A stretch of 39,613 nt of DNA from a virus. The DNA is taken from the IMG/VR virus record IMGVR_UViG_3300041964_000183, positions 1 through 39,613 of that record; one strand, written 5' to 3'. The notes under the pieces were generated by a model. That model saw nothing but the letters and a program-made list of their open reading frames with translations. It made no database searches and was not told the DNA's origin. Shown piece after piece: positions 36,569 to 39,613 of the stretch (positions are counted from its first letter, which is position 1; each line of letters starts with the position of its first letter). The position numbers were made by a program, and so were the translations under genes.

Positions 36569-37573
36569 ATGGCGCGCCACAGGATCAGCTACCGCTTCGC
36601 TGGCTTTCAGGGAGTGCGGGAGTCCGCCCCGCTGGAGGAGGTCCTGCGACAAGTCCTCTCAGGAGCACACGCGGAGAACTACACCGATCGGATTTTCAAG
36701 GTCTCCGACCGTCACCTCCGCGCGGTTATTAACCGAAGCGACCTGGATCCTCCAGGTGTGTTGGCCGAGGTCTTTCAACTCGATCCTCGCCGAACGTTGC
36801 CGTTTGTGCAGCACCGCGAGGAGCCGGCCCCAGTCGCTCGAGTTCGAACTCGCGAGGTGCCGACGGACGAAGAGCACATAGGTCTACCTGCCTATTTCCT
36901 TGTGCTTGGAAACCACCTTGCAGTCATCGAGTCCGCTGGGCTGGGATCCAGCCAACTGCAGACTTATCTGAACGCGCTGTTTCAGTCGGCTGGCGTATTG
37001 GCACCTGACGAGCACTGGAAGCTTACCCCCAAGATCGAGGTCGTTGAGGGAACAGCCGCGTTGTCTCAGGGGATCACGCGCCTTGAGGTCAAGCCTATTG
37101 CTCGGCTGGCCGGCGACGCGCCTTCGCAGATGGACGATCGCCGCCCACCGCGCCGAACGCGAAGTGCCGTCGAAGCGCGGGAGACCAAGCTCCAACGAGG
37201 GCCGAAGATCTTCGCTCTACTTGAAGCATTGGGTGCGTCGAACGCGGAGCTGTCCGACCTCCGAGCTCGCATGAGCACTGATCTGGGGCTTGAGGCCAAG
37301 CTGGTCATCTCGGTGCAGCGGAACGCTCGCGCGACCGATGCGACGCTAAGCCCGGCGGACGTGTCCCAAGCGGTAGCGAGCTTGGAGGAAGAGAACGTGG
37401 TCACGATGGTGACGCCGGATGGCACTCAACGGGGCAGACTGATTTCGCTTTCGACCTCCTCAGAAATAGCTGATGATGGCGGGCTGTTAGAATTGGACGG
37501 AGCGATGGGCGCCTTAGCGACGGCTCTGCAGGTCTGGGGCGGCCGTGGGGTGATCGACCTCGGCGGAGGCTGA
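36569..37573 (+). CDS. Soluble 334-aa protein, RexA-like/DUF6731-like (putative defence sensor)
   Basis: MARHRISYRFAGFQGVRESA opens a β-strand/helix start; NYTDRIFKVSDRHLRAV, then LPAYFLVLGNHLAVIESAGL and GSSQLQTYLNALFQSAGVLA form a central domain; HWKLTPKIEVVEGTA follows and ~residues 190-334 are a charged helical C-terminus. The order 'self-described phenotype strand, F..L.NHLAVIES.., (S)..L..YLN.LF' resembles RexA and DUF4747/DUF6731 proteins by eye only. No membrane segment. It ends two bases before the membrane gene. A ribosome-binding site (TGAGGT, ~36544) fits the ATG at 36558 better, which is in another frame for 11 bases; an indel there is possible. Confidence 0.55.
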   Translation: MARHRISYRFAGFQGVRESAPLEEVLRQVLSGAHAENYTDRIFKVSDRHLRAVINRSDLDPPGVLAEVFQLDPRRTLPFVQHREEPAPVARVRTREVPTDEEHIGLPAYFLVLGNHLAVIESAGLGSSQLQTYLNALFQSAGVLAPDEHWKLTPKIEVVEGTAALSQGITRLEVKPIARLAGDAPSQMDDRRPPRRTRSAVEARETKLQRGPKIFALLEALGASNAELSDLRARMSTDLGLEAKLVISVQRNARATDATLSPADVSQAVASLEEENVVTMVTPDGTQRGRLISLSTSSEIADDGGLLELDGAMGALATALQVWGGRGVIDLGGG

Positions 37574-37575
37574 TT

Positions 37576-38172
37576 ATGCGATCGACGATAGCCATAGCTT
37601 TGTTCGGTGCCGCATTAGGCCTCTTAGCGCCTCCTGCCGTGCTCCTCAGCGCAAGCCAAGAGCTGATCGGGTTCATCTCGCTCCTGCTGGCTGGTCTCGT
37701 GCCGGCGATGACGCTGACGGCGACCGCCCTTCGGGGGGAAGGCCTCTCCTCAGCTCGAGTTCGCGATTACGGCAAAAGTCTCCGACGTCAGCTGGACTTC
37801 TGGGGGGTTCTGTTTCTCGTCGGGCTAGTGGCGGTATTCGCCATCTGTGCGGCCAAGATCGTCTCGAAGAGTGACATCCCTGAGTTCAACGTCTCTGGTC
37901 GTGGCTTTGACGTGAGCACCGGCCCGTTCGCCTCGGCGCTCCTGATGATCGGGTTCTCAGCGCTTTCCGTTATCGTCGCTCGGCTGTGGCCAGCATACCG
38001 CGGCCTCCGATCGCTGCTCGATCTAACCGTGGGGTTGGCCGAGCGGCAAGCGCTGGCTAACGACCGAACCCTGGGCGATGAGCTCGAGGAGAAACGAGCT
38101 CGCGTCGCTAATGATCGAACCGCCATCCCCGTCGTGGGATGGACCGTCGAGGGTCCAGAAGCGCGCCCGTAA
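37576..38172 (+). CDS. Four-TM membrane protein, RexB-like partner
   Basis: A 198-residue intact protein with four predicted membrane segments: IAIALFGAALGLLAPPAVLL (~5-24), LIGFISLLLAGLVPAMTLTA (~30-49), FWGVLFLVGLVAVFAICAAK (~75-94) and FASALLMIGFSALSVIVARL (~117-136). The cytoplasmic tail is charged and helical (LDLTVGLAERQALANDRTLG, DELEEKRARVAND). It starts two bases after the preceding stop, so the two genes form one transcript. Lambda RexB is also a four-TM protein paired with a soluble sensor, but sequence identity cannot be claimed. Confidence 0.6.
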   Translation: MRSTIAIALFGAALGLLAPPAVLLSASQELIGFISLLLAGLVPAMTLTATALRGEGLSSARVRDYGKSLRRQLDFWGVLFLVGLVAVFAICAAKIVSKSDIPEFNVSGRGFDVSTGPFASALLMIGFSALSVIVARLWPAYRGLRSLLDLTVGLAERQALANDRTLGDELEEKRARVANDRTAIPVVGWTVEGPEARP

Positions 38173-38297
38173 CCCACGGCCGGCTGGCCGGTCCGGGGGC
38201 GGTCTGGTTTTTCAGCGCTGCGCTAAGTCACTGTTACTTAAAGGGCCAAGAGCGGGCGGTTTTTCGGGTAAGCCATTGAACATGCTGCCTGAAGGCC

Positions 38298-38344
38298 AGC
38301 TTCCCAAGCTTTTCGTGCGGGTTCGATTCCCGCCGCCCGCTCCA
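38298..38344 (+). other. 3' half of tRNA-Gly(CCC), putative prophage attachment site
   Basis: AGCTTCCCAAGCTTTT carries the anticodon loop TTCCCAA (anticodon CCC); GCGGGTTCGATTCCCGC is a perfect T arm; CGCCCGC-T-CCA is the acceptor 3' strand with encoded CCA and the U73 typical of tRNA-Gly. Upstream of 38298 the match to tRNA-Gly stops: the 5' side of the anticodon stem does not pair and no D arm is found. A GCGGGCG at 38252-38258 could pair with the acceptor but gives a 93-base product with no D stem, so I read it as coincidence. A break at the anticodon loop is a classic integration point; the intact tRNA should be at the other end of the prophage. Confidence 0.65.
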
Positions 38345-38767
38345 GGGCCTGCCGGCCGATCTGGACCCTGTTCTGACACCCAGGTTCACCGTTTCTGTTC
38401 CGGTGGCGCTCTCGTTGAGGCCTGGGATGCCGTCTTAGATCACGGCGTCATATTGGACGTAAGGCCTAGTTGGCTTTTCCCACGCGCAGCGGAAGTGCGC
38501 TCGTCAAGAGCCATTCGCGGCGCTGCCGCGCAGCTCGTTGGGGCGCGTGTCGATCCCGGCGCTTAGCGGCCTCTGCGAAGCTGTCGCTCAGACCGACCGG
38601 CGCAGCTGGCGGTGCGCGTCGGTGATCACCTGGACTAAACGTAGCACAACCTTGAGGACTCGGACCTTTTGCGCTTACCGTGAGTGGACAGGCCCGGCGA
38701 ATGAGGAGCCTACGAAGCGCGAGGTCTTGCGCTGGGCTGGCGAGCGCGTTCCACGGATGGAATCTCC
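38345..38767. other. Gene-poor stretch right of the attachment site
   Basis: No RNA gene or known protein is seen. One plus-strand frame (38538-38774) ends YREWTGPANEEPTKREVLRW, AGERVPRMESPW, and its TAA stop overlaps the TTG start of the last gene, so it may be a small upstream gene or a remnant. Its N-terminal part is low in coding character. Base composition drops from here on. Confidence 0.35.
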
Positions 38768-39613
38768 TTGGTAAAACAACGGCAGAGGCAAAAAAGTCGA
38801 GGCGAGTCATCGCATTTTGTCGGCCCCATCTTGATCGGCTCTGACCGGCTACATCGACTCGTCCAGGGGTTCGCGAGGCAGGCGGAGGATCGTAACTTCT
38901 GGCTTACCCCACTTGCAGTAGCGATAACCCTGCTAACTACGCTCGTCGTGTCTGATTTTAAGGATAAATTCGGAGTACCGGCTGGTAACTGGAAGGTGTT
39001 CTTATGTGTTATGCTAGCGTTATTTTCCGTTTGGACGGTAATTTCCTGGAGACGTGCGCAAGCCCGTCAGAGCGTGAATGAGTTTATGGACGTAGTTGCC
39101 GCGAATTCGCTCGCTCCCGTGAGAAAATATGCCCTTCAACTATTTCGGGCAAAGGATGAGCAGGGCACAAATTACCTCCTCTTCTACTTTGACACAATAT
39201 GGAATTGTTATCTTTGTCCGTATTCCAGCCTGCAGCCGGATCAGTCGGCTCCGGAGGATGTTGTTGAGCCCGCCTCAGACCGTTTCGGGCTAGCTAAATA
39301 TGCACTCTCCGCTGTGGAGCTTGACGGGCTTGAGGTTAGGCACACCAAAGAGTCGCAGGCCTCTCATCAGCTGAACAATTACTGGTTTGTCTTTTATCTG
39401 ATTAAGGTAGCCTCGGAGCACGAAGCGGTTTTCGCGAAGCGGGTGTTCGAGATTCAAGGGCGGCAATATAGGTGGATGGCCTTAGAGGAAATCCTGTCCA
39501 ATCCGATGAGCATGGAACGAAATGGGGAAGTCCTTCGATACATTCGGGACAATCGTCAAGCGTTCTTCACCGACGAGGCTGCCCTCTCGATAGAGCGTCG
39601 GCTTCATGAGTGA
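38768..39613 (+). CDS. 2TM protein with inactive Nudix-like domain (Cap16-like effector candidate)
   Basis: A 281-residue frame that ends at the window edge with a TGA. It opens at a TTG (no ATG before residue ~80), so the true start may differ. Two membrane segments, FWLTPLAVAITLLTTLVVSD (~44-63) and WKVFLCVMLALFSVWTVISW (~73-92), precede a soluble part: NYLLFYFDTIWNCYLCPYSS, LAKYALSAVELDGLEVRHTK, NNYWFVFYLIKV and YRWMALEEILSNPMSMERNG, EVLRYIRDN. The strand-helix-strand order and the closing W..LEEIL resemble a Nudix fold, but the catalytic GX5EX7REUXEEXGU box is missing. 2TM-Nudix proteins are known as CBASS effectors (Cap16). No CD-NTase is in the window. Base composition is clearly more AT-rich than the prophage. 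Confidence 0.55.
   Translation: MVKQRQRQKSRGESSHFVGPILIGSDRLHRLVQGFARQAEDRNFWLTPLAVAITLLTTLVVSDFKDKFGVPAGNWKVFLCVMLALFSVWTVISWRRAQARQSVNEFMDVVAANSLAPVRKYALQLFRAKDEQGTNYLLFYFDTIWNCYLCPYSSLQPDQSAPEDVVEPASDRFGLAKYALSAVELDGLEVRHTKESQASHQLNNYWFVFYLIKVASEHEAVFAKRVFEIQGRQYRWMALEEILSNPMSMERNGEVLRYIRDNRQAFFTDEAALSIERRLHE

Noticed and set aside
38252-38344. A complete 93-base class II tRNA
   Set aside because: Acceptor 5' and 3' strands pair, but there is no D stem or GG-containing D loop and the anticodon stem does not close; a tRNA-Gly(CCC) 3' fragment explains the sequence better.
1-38344. An integrase gene within the prophage
   Set aside because: No tyrosine (R..HxxR..Y) or serine recombinase pattern is seen in any frame, even allowing for indels; it is presumed to lie left of the window.
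1-39613. CRISPR arrays or insertion sequences
   Set aside because: No regularly spaced direct repeats of array type, no transposase motif and no terminal inverted repeats with target duplications were seen.

Overview
The window is GC-rich (roughly two thirds G+C until the last ~850 bases) and is almost entirely a siphovirus-type prophage of an alphaproteobacterium. A Caulobacterales-like host is my inference, from a GapR/DUF2312-like gene, gene-transfer-agent-like tail chaperones and general protein character; no host marker gene is present. Many proteins continue smoothly across single-base frame changes, several of them at homopolymers (for example the A run at 6477-6480). Most 'broken' genes here therefore look like uncorrected indels rather than decay. 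I give gene spans inferred across the breaks and say where the frame changes.

Layout. (1) 1-4759, minus strand: an early operon of small genes with stop/start overlaps: exported thermonuclease, unknown proteins, a GapR-like protein, an AAA+ ATPase and a winged-helix protein. It is badly disrupted between 1.1 and 4.3 kb. (2) 4787-9433, plus strand: small early genes, a methyltransferase-like protein, a CHC2/Toprim primase and a P4/D5-like helicase, followed by eight CGGACA repeats that may be an origin. (3) 9691-16700: a possible late regulator, a terminator, HNH nuclease, terminase small and large subunits, portal, ClpP-like protease and HK97 major capsid. (4) 16765-24890: head-tail connectors, tail tube, tail chaperones with a -1 frame extension, a membrane zinc-ribbon protein, tape measure and distal tail proteins. 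(5) 24898-33401: a J-like tip protein, a tail fibre and a GT61-family glycosyltransferase. (6) 33589-35287: holin-like membrane proteins and a TIGR02594-like lysis enzyme. (7) 35295-38172: a HicAB toxin-antitoxin pair, two small minus-strand genes, and a two-gene operon (soluble protein plus four-TM protein) recalling RexAB.

The right boundary is marked by the 3' half of a tRNA-Gly(CCC) gene at 38298-38344, a likely attachment site. No integrase is visible, so it probably lies left of position 1. Beyond the tRNA fragment base composition falls and the window ends with a 2TM protein whose C-terminal half looks like a Nudix fold without its catalytic box, resembling the 2TM-Nudix (Cap16-type) effectors of CBASS.

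The most noteworthy signals are the RexAB-like pair, the 2TM-Nudix protein by the tRNA, the iteron-like cluster after the helicase, a dispersed interrupted palindrome GCGAAC-N3-GTTCGC found six times, and an apparently leaderless, autoregulated hicA promoter.
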